DNA of 64,000 bases from Pseudomonas sp. Leaf58 (GTDB lineage Bacteria; Pseudomonadota; Gammaproteobacteria; Pseudomonadales; Pseudomonadaceae): contig NZ_CP032677.1 of assembly GCF_003627215.1 (NCBI RefSeq), positions 1,989,501 through 2,053,500 on the forward strand. The letters are read 5' to 3'. The first letter of the stretch is position 1. The number at the start of each line of letters is the position of its first letter. Positions 32,968 to 45,659 of the stretch are shown one piece after another. The notes under the pieces were generated by a model. The model worked only from the letters and a program-made list of their open reading frames with translations, made no database searches and was not told the origin of the DNA. A program made the translations under genes and the position numbers.

Positions 32968-33739
32968 GAGCACCCCCCGCACAATCTACCGGCCACTGCC
33001 CAAGCTCGCCGGCCTTGCCCTCTGCCACCCGGTTGCTGCGCCGCTGCGCGGTATAGTCGCGAAGCGCGAGGTAATAATCAGGCCAGGTACGCAGCAGGTC
33101 GGTCAGTGGCAGTGCTTCGGCGCGCGCGTCGACGATAGCCCCCGCCGTGGCAACATTGCCCAGGGTATCGACGGTGTCGCTGTTGCCGCCAAACGGGTCC
33201 AACGCCATCCCCAGCACCGTACCGGTGGCATCGCGCAGGTTATGAGTGCCCAGCAGCGGCAGCTCGACGATGGGGCCGGTGGCGATGTTCCATACCCCAA
33301 AGGTTTGGCCAAAGTCCGACCTGTGCTGGCTCAGCCCCATTTTTCCAGAAACATCGACCAGCCCCGCCACACCCAGGGTGGTGTTGAAGATGAAGCGCGA
33401 GAGGCTGGTCATTGCCCGTTCGCCATTGCCCTGCAGCAGGTCGTTGATCAACACCTTGGGCTCACCGAAGTTGTTGGCAAAGTTATGCACGCCCTGCTGG
33501 GCGAAACCCGGCAGCGCACTGTAGCCGCGGGCAACGGGGGCCAGCAGGTAGTCATCGAGCGTGCGGTTGAAGGCGAACACGGCGCGGTTGGCCGGCTCCG
33601 CCGGGTCACTGACTTGATAGGCGACATTGCCGCAGGCCAGCGTGGCGGGGGCGCGTTGGCTGTAGCCTCCCGCCGCCAGCAGCGACAAGACCAGCGCGGC
33701 AGAGCGCGCTGAACGGGAGGTGGAGGATGAACGGGACAT
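32957..33739 (-). CDS. MlaA/VacJ-family protein lacking a standard lipobox
   Basis: 260 residues from ATG 33739. The MlaA core is clear: DPAEPANRAVFAFNRTLDDY, ARGYSALPGFAQQGVHNFANN, the helical SRFIFNTTLGVAGLVDV and FGQTFGVWNIATGPIVELPLLG. MlaA proteins sit in the outer membrane with porins and pull misplaced phospholipids from the outer leaflet. Classical members are lipoproteins, but here the signal reads LLAAGGYSQ: a Tyr stands where a Cys is expected, one transition (TAC for TGC, codon at 33662-33664) away. The next Cys (in TLACGN) is in a poor context. It may be periplasmic or mutated. The rest of the mla operon is absent. Confidence 0.82.
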   Translation of the reverse strand: MSRSSSTSRSARSAALVLSLLAAGGYSQRAPATLACGNVAYQVSDPAEPANRAVFAFNRTLDDYLLAPVARGYSALPGFAQQGVHNFANNFGEPKVLINDLLQGNGERAMTSLSRFIFNTTLGVAGLVDVSGKMGLSQHRSDFGQTFGVWNIATGPIVELPLLGTHNLRDATGTVLGMALDPFGGNSDTVDTLGNVATAGAIVDARAEALPLTDLLRTWPDYYLALRDYTAQRRSNRVAEGKAGELGQWPVDCAGGAHEQ

Positions 33740-33907
33740 AAACACAATCCTGGCAAGAACTGTTGGCGATGCTGGGCAGTTTTGTTTGCCTGGGAATGTC
33801 CGGATTATCTCGACTTCGCCACTTTGTTACCGGGTTGAAATATATGACGGCTGCGTGGGGATGGCCTTAAAGTACGCCTTGCTAACCTAGTTTTGCGGTG
33901 CTTTTTT

Positions 33908-34618
33908 GTGAGCCATTTGCTGATAGTCGACGATGATGTCGAGGTGCTCGATCTGCTGCAGAAGTTTCTCTGCCAGCATGGTTACGAGGTGGACGTGGCC
34001 CGGGATGGCAAAGCGCTCTGGCAGGCCCTTGAGCGGCGCGTGCCAGACCTGGTCATTCTAGATGTGATGCTGCCTGGCGACAGCGGCCTGGTGTTGTGTC
34101 AGCGGTTGCTGGCCGAGCATAGGGTGGCGGTGATCATGCTCACTGCCATGGGTGAGTTGAGTGACCGGGTGGTTGGCCTGGAACTAGGCGCAGATGACTA
34201 CCTGACCAAGCCCTTCGCCGCCCGTGAACTGCTGGCACGGGTGAGGGCAGTGCTGCGCCGTGCCGGCGAAGCGGCTGCCGGTGCGGCGGGCCATGCTTGC
34301 GCGATGCTGGAGTTTGCCGGCTGGCAGCTGGATGTGGTGCGCCGCGAACTGCGCTCGCCGGACAGCGTGTTGATCCCCTTGTCCAACGGTGAATTTGAAT
34401 TGTTGTGGGTGTTTGCCGAGCATCCACGGCGGGTGCTTAGCCGCCAGCAGTTGCTGGACTTGGCCCGTGGCGATGGCTACGACGCCTATGATCGCAGCAT
34501 TGACGTGCAGGTTAGCCGGCTGCGCCGCAAGCTTGAAACCGACGCGGGCAGCGAACCGCTGATCCGCACCTTGCGTAACGCCGGTTACCTGTTCGCGCCC
34601 ACGGTGGTTAAGCGATGA
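33908..34618 (+). CDS. OmpR-family response regulator
   Basis: 236 residues from the GTG at 33908, where the receiver begins canonically (MSHLLIVDDDVEVLDLL); no good ribosome site is seen. The phospho-acceptor is Asp52 in LVILDVMLPGDSG, with the conserved Lys in LTKPFAARE. The C-terminal winged helix (~135-230) contains DRSIDVQVSRLRRKLE and IRTLRNAGYLFAP. The stop overlaps the kinase start, so it pairs with the following gene. Targets are unknown; the upstream neighbour is a divergent MlaA-like gene 168 bases away. Confidence 0.9.
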   Translation: MSHLLIVDDDVEVLDLLQKFLCQHGYEVDVARDGKALWQALERRVPDLVILDVMLPGDSGLVLCQRLLAEHRVAVIMLTAMGELSDRVVGLELGADDYLTKPFAARELLARVRAVLRRAGEAAAGAAGHACAMLEFAGWQLDVVRRELRSPDSVLIPLSNGEFELLWVFAEHPRRVLSRQQLLDLARGDGYDAYDRSIDVQVSRLRRKLETDAGSEPLIRTLRNAGYLFAPTVVKR

Positions 34619-35970
34619 ACTTGCTCGCCCGGGTTCGCCGGGGCTTGCCGCAGCCAAAAATCACCATAGCCCGCTGGATTGCCCTGACCACATTGGCCGC
34701 GATGCTTTTCCTGCTGCTGCTGAAAGTGCTGTTCAGCCTGCTACTGAGCGTATGGGCGCAGCCACCCCTGCTGGAGAGCGGTTTGATCGAAAAGGTTGCA
34801 GCGGTTACCCGTATCCTCGATGCCGCACCCATGGCGCAGCGCGCCACACTCGCCAGCGCTGCGGGCGATGGGTCTTACACCGTGCAATGGTTGCAGCACT
34901 ATCAGGAAGCCGGCATGCCGCTGTTAGTCGATGCTGAACTCCGTCAGGGCACGCCGCTGTTGCGAGCGCTGCTCAAGCGCCCGGCTGCCCAAGTACAGGT
35001 CTTTGAGCCTGGTGACATACCGGGTTACGCAGCTGAACGTGGCTATGCCCTGATGATTGAACTCACCGATAAATCCTGGGTGCTATTCCGCGCTGCCTAC
35101 CGCAGTTGGGGCCTTGATGAACTGCCGCGCAACCTGATCATTTTGGCGTTGATGCTGGTTTCCAGCCTGGCTGTCGCGCTGCTGGCTGCGCGATACCTGG
35201 CCAAACCCTTGGAGCGTTTTGCCGAAGGGGCGCGGCACTTTGGCAAGGACTTCAACGCCCCACCCATCCCGGTAGTGGGCCCCCACGACCTGCGCCAGGC
35301 CATTCTCGCCTTCAACGCTACCCAGGCGCAGCTCAAGCATTTTCTTAACGACCGCACCCAGATGCTTGCGGCCATCTCCCATGACTTGCGCGCACCGCTG
35401 ACACGCATGCGCTTGCGCGCCGAGTTTATCGACGATGCCCAGCTACAGGCAAAGCTGTTCAAGGACGTCGACGAGATGCAGGCGATGGTCGATGCGGCGC
35501 TGGGTTTTTTCCGTGATGACGCACGGCTGGAACAGACTACCGTTTTCGACCTGGGTGAGTTGCTGCTGACTGTGGTGGACGATTTCAAGGATGCGGGGGT
35601 CGAGGTCGTCCTCAGCGGGCCGCACCGCTGTGTGTATAGCGGGCGGCCAGTGGGGATCAGGCGGGTGCTGGTCAACTTGATCGACAATGCTGCGAAATAT
35701 GGCCGCGAGCCCACGGTGGTGTTGGCGGTCAGCGCCAGGCAGATCGAAATAACCGTACAGGATCGCGGGCCTGGCATTGCGCCAGAGCTACACGAGCAGG
35801 TATTTGCGCCGTTCTACCGTATCGAAGGCTCACGCAACCGTGACACCGGGGGGGTTGGCCTGGGCCTGCCGGCAGCACGGGCCATCGTGCTGGAGCAGGG
35901 CGGCAGCATAACCCTGGGCAACCGCCCCGGTGGCGGATTGGACGTGCGGATTACCCTGCCGCTGGGCTAA
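34615..35970 (+). CDS. EnvZ-like sensor histidine kinase
   Basis: 451 residues. Membrane helices at ~22-47 and ~172-192 flank a periplasmic domain of ~125 residues; HAMP follows. The H-box is AAISHDLRAPLTRMRLRAEF with phospho-acceptor His256; the ATPase domain has NLIDNAAKYG, DRGPGIAPE and GVGLGLPAARAI. This H-box type groups it with EnvZ/OmpB-like kinases. Its start overlaps the regulator stop (ATGA). The sensed signal cannot be deduced. Confidence 0.9.
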   Translation: MNLLARVRRGLPQPKITIARWIALTTLAAMLFLLLLKVLFSLLLSVWAQPPLLESGLIEKVAAVTRILDAAPMAQRATLASAAGDGSYTVQWLQHYQEAGMPLLVDAELRQGTPLLRALLKRPAAQVQVFEPGDIPGYAAERGYALMIELTDKSWVLFRAAYRSWGLDELPRNLIILALMLVSSLAVALLAARYLAKPLERFAEGARHFGKDFNAPPIPVVGPHDLRQAILAFNATQAQLKHFLNDRTQMLAAISHDLRAPLTRMRLRAEFIDDAQLQAKLFKDVDEMQAMVDAALGFFRDDARLEQTTVFDLGELLLTVVDDFKDAGVEVVLSGPHRCVYSGRPVGIRRVLVNLIDNAAKYGREPTVVLAVSARQIEITVQDRGPGIAPELHEQVFAPFYRIEGSRNRDTGGVGLGLPAARAIVLEQGGSITLGNRPGGGLDVRITLPLG

Positions 35971-36435
35971 TCACAGCCCTAGCTCGCTGAGCCCGGGGTG
36001 ATCATCCGGGCGCCGGCCCAACGGCCAGCGGAACTTGCGCTCGGCTTCGCTGATGGGGTGCTCGTTGATGCTGGAATGGCGGTTCTGCATCAGCCCATCG
36101 TTGGCAAACTCCCAGTTCTCGTTGCCATAGGCGCGGTACCACTGGCCGCTGTCATCGTGGTACTCGTAGGCATAGCGCACGGCAATGCGGTTGCCGGTAA
36201 AGGCCCACAGCTCCTTGATCAGGCGGTACTCCAGTTCATGGTTCCATTTACGGCTCAGGAACGCTTCGACCTCGGCACGGCCACGGGGGAACTCGACGCG
36301 GTTACGCCAGACGGTGTCGAGGGTATAGGCGAGTGCGACCTTGGCCGCGTCGCGACTGTTCCAGCCATCCTCGGCCAGGCGAACCTTTTCGATCGCGCTT
36401 TCGCGGGTGAAGGGCGGAAGGGGTGGGCGAGACAT
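35971..36435 (-). CDS. DUF1348 / SnoaL-like (NTF2-fold) protein
   Basis: 154 residues, ATG behind TGAGGAG. The sequence shows the DUF1348 marks: [69 protein letters not shown] and the C-terminal [20 protein letters not shown]. The NTF2-like fold forms a cup that can bind a small ligand; the function is not known. It ends one base after the stop of the convergent kinase gene. Confidence 0.85.
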   Translation of the reverse strand: MSRPPLPPFTRESAIEKVRLAEDGWNSRDAAKVALAYTLDTVWRNRVEFPRGRAEVEAFLSRKWNHELEYRLIKELWAFTGNRIAVRYAYEYHDDSGQWYRAYGNENWEFANDGLMQNRHSSINEHPISEAERKFRWPLGRRPDDHPGLSELGL

Positions 36436-36544
36436 CGGGGTTCTCCTCAGGTCAATTGGCTTGTAAGAGATTAGTAGCCGATGCCCGCGCAGGGAATGGA
36501 TGTGCCTGGCATTTCAGAATTGCGGTGCGTGGAACAATGCCCGG

Positions 36545-36562
36545 GCTGCGCTACCGCGCAGC
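36545..36562 (-). terminator. Hairpin downstream of dkgB
   Basis: GCTGCGC (36545-36551) and GCGCAGC (36556-36562) with loop TACC, 23 bases beyond the dkgB stop in the leftward direction. No T-run, so a weak call. Confidence 0.35.
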
Positions 36563-36584
36563 ATCCGCCAGCAGGCTATACGGC

Positions 36585-37394
36585 TTAGTCGACATCCCAG
36601 TTTGGCGCCAGGCCGTCAGGGCTGACTTCGCGGCCATTGCGCTCAAGCTTGGCAATGTGTGCCAGGTCGTCGGCGTCCAGCTTAAGGTCACGGGCGAGCA
36701 GGTTGCTGGCCAGGTTTTCGCGCTTGGTCGACGACGGAATCACCGCGTAGCCCAACTGCAGGGCCCAGGCCAGGGCAACCTGGGCGACGGTGGCCTTGTG
36801 CTTGGCGGCGATCGCGGCCAGTACCGGGTCTTTCAGGACCTTGCCGTAGGCCAGGGTCATGTAGGAGGTGACAGTGATGCCTTGTTCTTTCAGGAATGCG
36901 GTCAGCTTGCTGTTCTGCAGGTACGGGCTGAGTTCGATCTGGTTGGTGGCGATTTCGCCTTCGCCAACCACTTCGATGGCCTGGCGGGTCAGCTCGATGT
37001 TGAAGTTGGACACGCCAATCTGACGAGTAAGGCCCTGCTTCTTGGCTTCGGCCAGGGCTTGCATATATTCGGCGAGTTCAATGCCATTGCCCGGGGCCGG
37101 CCAGTGGATCAGCAGCAGGTCGACGTAGTCGGTACGCAGTTTTTTCAAGCTGTCGCGCAGGCTGGGGATCAATTTGTCGGCAGCGTAGTTGTCGACCCAG
37201 ATTTTGGTGGTGATGAACAGCTCGCTGCGCGGCACACCGCTTTCGGCGATGGCTTGGCCAACGTCGGCTTCGTTTTGGTAGATCTGCGCGGTGTCGATGA
37301 CTCGGTAACCCAGTTCCAGGGCCGACTTGACCGAGTCGATGACGGCTTGGCCGGTGAGGCGGAAGGTGCCGAGGCCGAAGGATGGAATGCTCAT
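36585..37394 (-). CDS. dkgB: 2,5-didehydrogluconate reductase B-like aldo-keto reductase
   Basis: 269 residues, close to the E. coli DkgB length. Conserved AKR features are clear: FGLGTFRL at the start, the catalytic tetrad in [14 protein letters not shown] (Asp, Tyr), ITTKIW (Lys) and LIHWP (His), then [19 protein letters not shown] and the NADPH-binding [13 protein letters not shown]. It reduces aldehydes such as 2,5-diketo-D-gluconate, methylglyoxal or other carbonyls with NADPH in the cytosol. The ATG has an AGGAGCAG site. Single gene. Confidence 0.9.
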   Translation of the reverse strand: MSIPSFGLGTFRLTGQAVIDSVKSALELGYRVIDTAQIYQNEADVGQAIAESGVPRSELFITTKIWVDNYAADKLIPSLRDSLKKLRTDYVDLLLIHWPAPGNGIELAEYMQALAEAKKQGLTRQIGVSNFNIELTRQAIEVVGEGEIATNQIELSPYLQNSKLTAFLKEQGITVTSYMTLAYGKVLKDPVLAAIAAKHKATVAQVALAWALQLGYAVIPSSTKRENLASNLLARDLKLDADDLAHIAKLERNGREVSPDGLAPNWDVD

Positions 37395-37591
37395 GGATCT
37401 GCTCCTGCTGAAGAAAGGGTAAAGCGAACCGAGTCTGCTCGCTCGGGTTCGAACGCGCTTCGTGTGGGGAGCAGTGTGCGGTTTTTTGGGGGGGTGATTA
37501 AGCTAGGGCGGGGCCAAGGTCATTTGATTCACAGTCAAGAATGGGCGGGCAAGTTGTGCCTGTGTTGCTGGAATAGGGTTTACTTCCTGTA

Positions 37592-37677
37592 CCGGCCCTT
37601 TCGCGGGCACAGGTACTGCACCGCTTTTGAGTGCGGTGCGATCCCTGTGGGAGCGGGTTCACCCGCGAAAGGGCCGG
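37592..37677. repeat. REP element inverted pair
   Basis: CCGGCCCTTTCGCGGGCACA (from 37592) and its near complement ending at 37677 (core GGGAGCGGGTTCACCCGCGA) form a large inverted pair. It occupies the middle of the 341-base gap between dkgB and the DUF934 gene; the rest of that gap (37395-37591) shows nothing else I recognise. Confidence 0.85.
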
Positions 37678-37684
37678 CACAGGG

Positions 37685-37716
37685 AAACGAAACGGCCCGC
37701 CATACAGGCGGGCCGT
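37685..37716 (-). terminator. Terminator of cysI-DUF934 operon
   Basis: ACGGCCCGCC (37692-37701) and GGCGGGCCGT (37707-37716) form a 10-bp stem with loop ATACA. Read leftward it is followed by TTCGTTTCC. It lies 20 bases beyond the DUF934 stop. Confidence 0.75.
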
Positions 37717-37735
37717 CAGGCATTGCAGGTGACGA

Positions 37736-38230
37736 TCAGCGGCGGCGGAACAGCGGCAGCGGCTGGTCGGTGGCGGCCTGGTAGGTCACCGAGAAGTCCT
37801 TCAGGCTTTGCAGTGCGTCTTCCGGGTCTTTGTCGGCACGGATGGCGAACGCATCGAAGCCGCAACGGGCCATGAAGAACAACTGGTCGCGCAGTACGTC
37901 GCCAATGGCGCGCAGCTCGCCCTTGAAGCCGTAGCGCTCACGCAGCAGGCGCGCATTGGAGTAGCTGCGCCCGTCGGTGAACGCCGGGAAGTTCAGGGCG
38001 ATGACCTGAAAGTGCTGCACGTCTTCGCCAATTTCTTCCGCTTCCTGGTCGCTGTCCAGCCACACGCCAAGGCCACCATCGCGGACTTTGAGCACGTGGG
38101 CATGGTCGCGCCACATCTGCAGCGGGACGATGTAGTCGTCGCAGTTGGTCAGCTCGTCAAACGAGGTTTCCTTGGGCAGCAAGTGCCAGGTTTCGTCGAC
38201 GATCTGGTTGTTCTTAATGATTCGCTGCAT
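37736..38230 (-). CDS. DUF934 protein, sulfite reductase partner
   Basis: 164 residues (MQRIIKNNQIVDETWHLLPK...). The family is nearly always found after CysI-type sulfite reductase genes and is thought to assist siroheme reductase function or electron supply; the mechanism is not established. Recognisable segments are GVWLDSDQEAEEIG, INLPKFADGRSYS-like LNFPAFTDGRSYSNARLLRERYGF, GDVLRDQLFFMARCGFDAFAIR. Its start overlaps the cysI end by 17 bases, so the two are translated together. Confidence 0.88.
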   Translation of the reverse strand: MQRIIKNNQIVDETWHLLPKETSFDELTNCDDYIVPLQMWRDHAHVLKVRDGGLGVWLDSDQEAEEIGEDVQHFQVIALNFPAFTDGRSYSNARLLRERYGFKGELRAIGDVLRDQLFFMARCGFDAFAIRADKDPEDALQSLKDFSVTYQAATDQPLPLFRRR

Positions 38231-39866
38231 AGACGCGTTCCTTGAAGGGGTCGATGCCGATACGCTGGTAGGTGTCGATAAAACGCTCTTCCTCGGTACG
38301 TTGCTCGACGTACACGGCGATCAGCTTCTCGATCACATCGGCCATGGCATCCTGGGCGAAGGACGGGCCGAGAATCTTGCCCAGGCTCGCGCCACGCGCG
38401 GCATTGCCGCCCAGCGATACCTGGTAGAACTCCTCGCCCTTCTTGTCCACGCCGAGGATGCCGATGTGGCCCACGTGGTGGTGGCCGCAGGCGTTCATGC
38501 AGCCGGAGATGTTCAGGTCGATTTCGCCGATGTCGAACAGGTAGTCCAGGTCGTCGAAGCGGCGCTGGATAGACTCGGCGATTGGGATCGACTTGGCGTT
38601 GGCCAGCGAGCAGTAGTCACCGCCCGGGCAGCAGATGATGTCGGTCAGCAGGCCGATGTTCGGGGTGGCGAAGCCGCCCTCGCGCAATTCTAGCCACAGG
38701 GCGTGCAGTTGGCGCTGCTCGACGTCGGCGAGGATGATGTTCTGCTCGTGCGAGGTGCGCAGGAAGCCGAAGCTGTAGCGCTCGGCCAGGTCGGCCACGG
38801 CGTCCAGCTGCTTGTCGGTCAGGTCGCCTGGGGCGACGCCAGTAGGCTTGAGCGACAGGGTTACGGCCACGTAGCCAGGGCGCTTGTGGGCGCGGGTGTT
38901 GCGCGAACGCCAGCGGGCGAAGCCTGGGTACTCGGCGTCTTGGGCGGCGTAGTCGACGTTGTCCAGGGCCAGGTACTCAGGGTCGACGAAGTGGCGCGAT
39001 ACACGCTGCACTTCGGCTTCGGTCAGGGTGCTGTTGCCGCCACGCAGGTGGACCATTTCGGCCTCGACCTTCTCGGCAAACACTTCTGGGGTAAGGGCCT
39101 TGACCAAGATCTTGATCCGCGCCTTGTACTTGTTGTCACGGCGACCGTAACGGTTGTACACGCGCAGGATAGCGTCGAGGTAGCTGATCAGGTCCTGCCA
39201 TGGCAGGAACTCGTTGATGAACGAGCCCACCACTGGGGTGCGGCCCAGGCCACCGCCGACCAGCACACGGAAGCCTAGCTCCCCAGCTGCATTGCGCACC
39301 GGCTCCAGGCCAATGTCGTGCACTTCGATGGCGGCGCGGTCTTCCTGCGAACCGTTGATGGCAATTTTGAACTTGCGCGGCAGGTAGGCGAATTCCGGGT
39401 GGAAGGTGGTCCACTGGCGGACGATTTCGCACCATGGGCGCGGGTCGATGATTTCGTCCGCGGCCACACCAGCGAACTGGTCGGTGGTGGTGTTGCGCAG
39501 GCAGTTGCCGCTGGTCTGGATCGCGTGCATCTGCACGGTGGCCAGCTCGGCAAGAATGTCCGGGATGTCTTCCAGTGCCGGCCAGTTGAACTGCACGTTC
39601 TGGCGGGTGGAAATGTGGGCGTAGCCCTTGTCGTAGTCGCGAGCGATCTTGGCCAGGGTGCGGACCTGGTTGGCGTTCAGCTGGCCGTACGGCACGGCGA
39701 CACGCAGCATCGGCGCGAAACGTTGGATGTAAAGGCCGTTCTGCAAGCGCAGAGGGCGGAATTCTTCTTCGCTCAGCTCACCGGCTAGGTAGCGGCGGGT
39801 CTGATCACGGAACTGCTTGACGCGGTCCTCGATGATCCGCTGATCGTACTCGTCGTATACGTACAT
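38214..39866 (-). CDS. cysI: Sulfite reductase hemoprotein (nitrite/sulfite reductase family)
   Basis: 550 residues. The enzyme reduces sulfite to sulfide for cysteine synthesis using siroheme coupled to a 4Fe-4S cluster. Two ferredoxin-like half domains are visible (HISTRQNVQFNWP, and LRTSHEQNIILADV in the second copy). The cluster ligands are in CCPGGDYC and GCMNACGHH, the C-X5-C and C-X3-C pattern of the family. The family includes ferredoxin-dependent forms without a CysJ partner, which suits the absence of cysJ here. The gene precedes DUF934 in one operon; the promoter lies in the AT-rich gap at 39950-40010, a likely CysB target. Confidence 0.9.
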   Translation of the reverse strand: MYVYDEYDQRIIEDRVKQFRDQTRRYLAGELSEEEFRPLRLQNGLYIQRFAPMLRVAVPYGQLNANQVRTLAKIARDYDKGYAHISTRQNVQFNWPALEDIPDILAELATVQMHAIQTSGNCLRNTTTDQFAGVAADEIIDPRPWCEIVRQWTTFHPEFAYLPRKFKIAINGSQEDRAAIEVHDIGLEPVRNAAGELGFRVLVGGGLGRTPVVGSFINEFLPWQDLISYLDAILRVYNRYGRRDNKYKARIKILVKALTPEVFAEKVEAEMVHLRGGNSTLTEAEVQRVSRHFVDPEYLALDNVDYAAQDAEYPGFARWRSRNTRAHKRPGYVAVTLSLKPTGVAPGDLTDKQLDAVADLAERYSFGFLRTSHEQNIILADVEQRQLHALWLELREGGFATPNIGLLTDIICCPGGDYCSLANAKSIPIAESIQRRFDDLDYLFDIGEIDLNISGCMNACGHHHVGHIGILGVDKKGEEFYQVSLGGNAARGASLGKILGPSFAQDAMADVIEKLIAVYVEQRTEEERFIDTYQRIGIDPFKERVYAANH

Positions 39867-40043
39867 AAAAGTCCTGTCTCAGGCATGCAGCTATTCGCGC
39901 GCACGGCCGCGCACTCCGGTACGGAGCCGGGGAAAGATAGCAGGTTGGGTTTATGCGCTAAAGTGATGTTTTTGCATATGAAAAGAACCAAATGGACTAT
40001 GTGAGACTGACTGCCATTTGTGCGTTGTAGGTGGCGTGGCGGT

Positions 40044-40049
40044 TATAAT
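40044..40049 (+). promoter_or_regulatory. -10 box of the 40080 gene
   Basis: A perfect TATAAT sits 31 bases before the ATG at 40080. No convincing -35 is found at 17 bases, so an activator may be needed. Confidence 0.4.
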
Positions 40050-40079
40050 CCACGGTTTGCGTTGCAGAGATGACAGCCC

Positions 40080-41156
40080 ATGCTCAAGGCGTTGTGCCAA
40101 AGCTTGTGTCTTGCCTTGCCGCTGGCGGCAAACGCGCAGCCTGCTTCGGTGGTGTTCCTCAACCCGGGGCTGTCCACCGAGACGTTCTGGGCCAGCTATT
40201 CGCGCTTTATGCAGGCTGCTGCGGACGAGCTGGGTATGACCTTGCGGGTGGAGTACAGCGAGCGCCGTGCCGACCTGACGCTGACCCAGGCCAGGGCAAT
40301 CCTCAACGGGCCACAGCGGCCGGACTACCTGGTACTGGTCAATGAACAGTATGTGGCACCGGAGATCATGCGCTTGTCGCGTGGCACCGAGGTCAAGTTG
40401 TTACTGGTCAACAACGGCCTGACCGCCAGCCAGGCCCGTAGCATCGAAGCACAGCCCGACAAGTATGCCGAGCCCCTGGGCACCTTGATCAGCAACGACG
40501 AGCAGGCAGGCTTCGAGATGTTGCAGCAGATGGTCGCGCAATTGCCCCGCGACAACCAGCCGGTGGACCTGGTGGCGTTTGCCGGGGTCAAGACCACCCC
40601 GGCTTCGCAGTTGCGCGAGGAGGGCATGCGCCGCGCCTTGGCCGACTTCCCCCAAGTGCGCCTGCGGCAGGTGGTGTATGGCGGCTGGAGCCGCCAGCGC
40701 GCCTACGAACAGGCGCAGCAGTTACTGGAGCGCTACCCGGGCACGCGCCTGGTGTGGTCGGCCAATGACGAGATGGCTTTTGGTGCCATGCAGGCGTTCG
40801 AGGAGGCGGGGCGCAAACCGGGGCGCGATGTGCTGTTCAGTGCGGTCAACAGCTCGCCCGAAGCCTTGCGCGCGCGTATCGACGGGCGCTTGAGCGCGCT
40901 GATGGGCGGCCATTTCAGCCTGGGTGGTTGGGCCATGGTGATGTTGCACGATGACGCCCAAGGGCTGGCGGTTAATCGTGACGGACTGCGTGAGCACCGC
41001 CTGCCGGTGTTGCAGCCGATCGGTCAGGCCAAGGCAAAGCGTTGGTTGAAACTGCTGGAGCGGGCCGACTATGGCGTTGATTTCCAGCGTTACAGCGCCG
41101 AAGGACGGCCGGCTAGCTATCAGTACCCATTTCTGACGTCGCCAGTCGATTATTGA
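40080..41156 (+). CDS. Periplasmic sugar/ligand-binding protein (type 1 fold)
   Basis: 358 residues. Signal peptide (MLKALCQSLCLALPLAANAQ) and then the two-lobe periplasmic binding fold of the RbsB/LacI type: VVFLNPGLSTETFW, PDYLVLVNEQYVAPEIMR, LISNDEQAGFEMLQQMV, TRLVWSANDEMAFGAMQAFEEAG. There are no permease or ATPase genes beside it, so it may be a receptor subunit for a chemotaxis or kinase sensor rather than part of an ABC transporter. The ligand is unknown. Confidence 0.8.
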   Translation: MLKALCQSLCLALPLAANAQPASVVFLNPGLSTETFWASYSRFMQAAADELGMTLRVEYSERRADLTLTQARAILNGPQRPDYLVLVNEQYVAPEIMRLSRGTEVKLLLVNNGLTASQARSIEAQPDKYAEPLGTLISNDEQAGFEMLQQMVAQLPRDNQPVDLVAFAGVKTTPASQLREEGMRRALADFPQVRLRQVVYGGWSRQRAYEQAQQLLERYPGTRLVWSANDEMAFGAMQAFEEAGRKPGRDVLFSAVNSSPEALRARIDGRLSALMGGHFSLGGWAMVMLHDDAQGLAVNRDGLREHRLPVLQPIGQAKAKRWLKLLERADYGVDFQRYSAEGRPASYQYPFLTSPVDY

Positions 41157-41241
41157 AAGACCCTGCTTGAGCGAAGGGCATTGCTCGTCTTAACTGCTGG
41201 TGGTGAAGTGCATTCCCATAACCACTACAAGAGGCAATGCA

Positions 41242-41355
41242 ATGGGAAATTCAACCAAGGTCCGCAAAGCTGACAGCAGCGTCGATGCCTGGGCGATCCT
41301 CTGCCTGATCGTCCTGGTGGTGGTCACTGCCGTGTATTGGGTCAGCCACCAGTAG
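41242..41355 (+). CDS. 37-residue single-helix membrane microprotein
   Basis: The frame runs from ATG 41242 (ribosome site AGAGG ~8 bases upstream) to TAG 41353-41355. The peptide has a charged N-terminus (MGNSTKVRKADSSVDAW) and one strong membrane helix (AILCLIVLVVVTAVYWV) ending in SHQ. A clear terminator follows 31 bases later, so a short transcript is plausible. It is probably an inner-membrane regulator of some larger protein, but no partner can be named. The coding call rests on start site, helix and terminator. Confidence 0.6.
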   Translation: MGNSTKVRKADSSVDAWAILCLIVLVVVTAVYWVSHQ

Positions 41356-41385
41356 ACTTTATTCAAGACCGTGATGCAGCCAGAG

Positions 41386-41417
41386 CGCCTGCGGGAGGGA
41401 ACCCCGCAGGCGTTTTC
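41386..41417 (+). terminator. Rho-independent terminator
   Basis: CGCCTGCGGG (41386-41395) pairs with CCCGCAGGCG (41403-41412), followed by TTTTC. It ends the microprotein transcript before the convergent DUF2970 gene. Confidence 0.8.
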
Positions 41418-41445
41418 ATGTTGCCTGTTTCGGCCTCTTCGCGGG

Positions 41446-41661
41446 CTAGCGGGTAAGGTGCATGGCCAGTTGCACCAAGCCAATCAATACGGCAATGAAC
41501 ACCAGGGTAAACAGTGCCCCCAGTGCAATGAAATGGCTGGCCTTGCCGTGGGTGAAGTCGCGGGCGCGGTTTTTGCCGCTTTGCACGCCGAAGGCGGCGG
41601 CAAGGATGCTGTGCAGCATCTGCCAGAAGGTCGGGGGTTTGCCTTGGCTGGAATCGTCCAT
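41446..41661 (-). CDS. DUF2970 membrane protein
   Basis: 71 residues from the ATG at 41661, which follows AGGAGCCACC. The sequence carries the family pattern FWQMLHSILAAAFGVQSGKNRARDF followed by a membrane helix (HFIALGALFTLVFIAVLIGLV). Members are tiny inner-membrane proteins of unknown role. It is downstream of nothing obvious: the metH gene ends 110 bases to the right on the same strand behind... a REP-like hairpin, so it is probably transcribed alone. Confidence 0.82.
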   Translation of the reverse strand: MDDSSQGKPPTFWQMLHSILAAAFGVQSGKNRARDFTHGKASHFIALGALFTLVFIAVLIGLVQLAMHLTR

Positions 41662-41729
41662 GGTGGCTCCTGAAAAAATCAGAGGCAATCAAGGACAGTG
41701 TAGGCAAGGGTTGGGAGCTTGCCTGTATC

Positions 41730-41761
41730 GGCCTGTTCGCGGGCTTGCCCGCGAACAGGCC
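41730..41761. repeat. Perfect 15-bp inverted repeat (REP-like) after metH
   Basis: GGCCTGTTCGCGGGC and its exact complement are separated by TT. The sequence is related to the REP core. It lies 10 bases beyond the metH stop and before DUF2970, so it probably ends the metH transcript. Confidence 0.75.
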
Positions 41762-41770
41762 AACGCCAAG

Positions 41771-45478
<3,708 letters not shown>

Positions 45479-45659
45479 AGGACTACCTGGTCGGGCGAAT
45501 ATCAGAAGATGCCGAATCATAACAAAGCTGCGCGGTTTTTAGGTGCATCGCCCATTTGCATGAAATTTGCTCATGTTGGCGGTGCTGGCGTCGGCAAGGC
45601 ACCCAATAACGACCAGGCAACAAATCGTGATGGCTTTCAAGAACCAGGACTTTCCGCAC

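Noticed and set aside
45479..45659. Cobalamin riboswitch before metH
   Set aside because: I looked for a B12-box-like element and adenosylcobalamin aptamer stems in this gap and saw none; control is probably by a protein or a distant signal.
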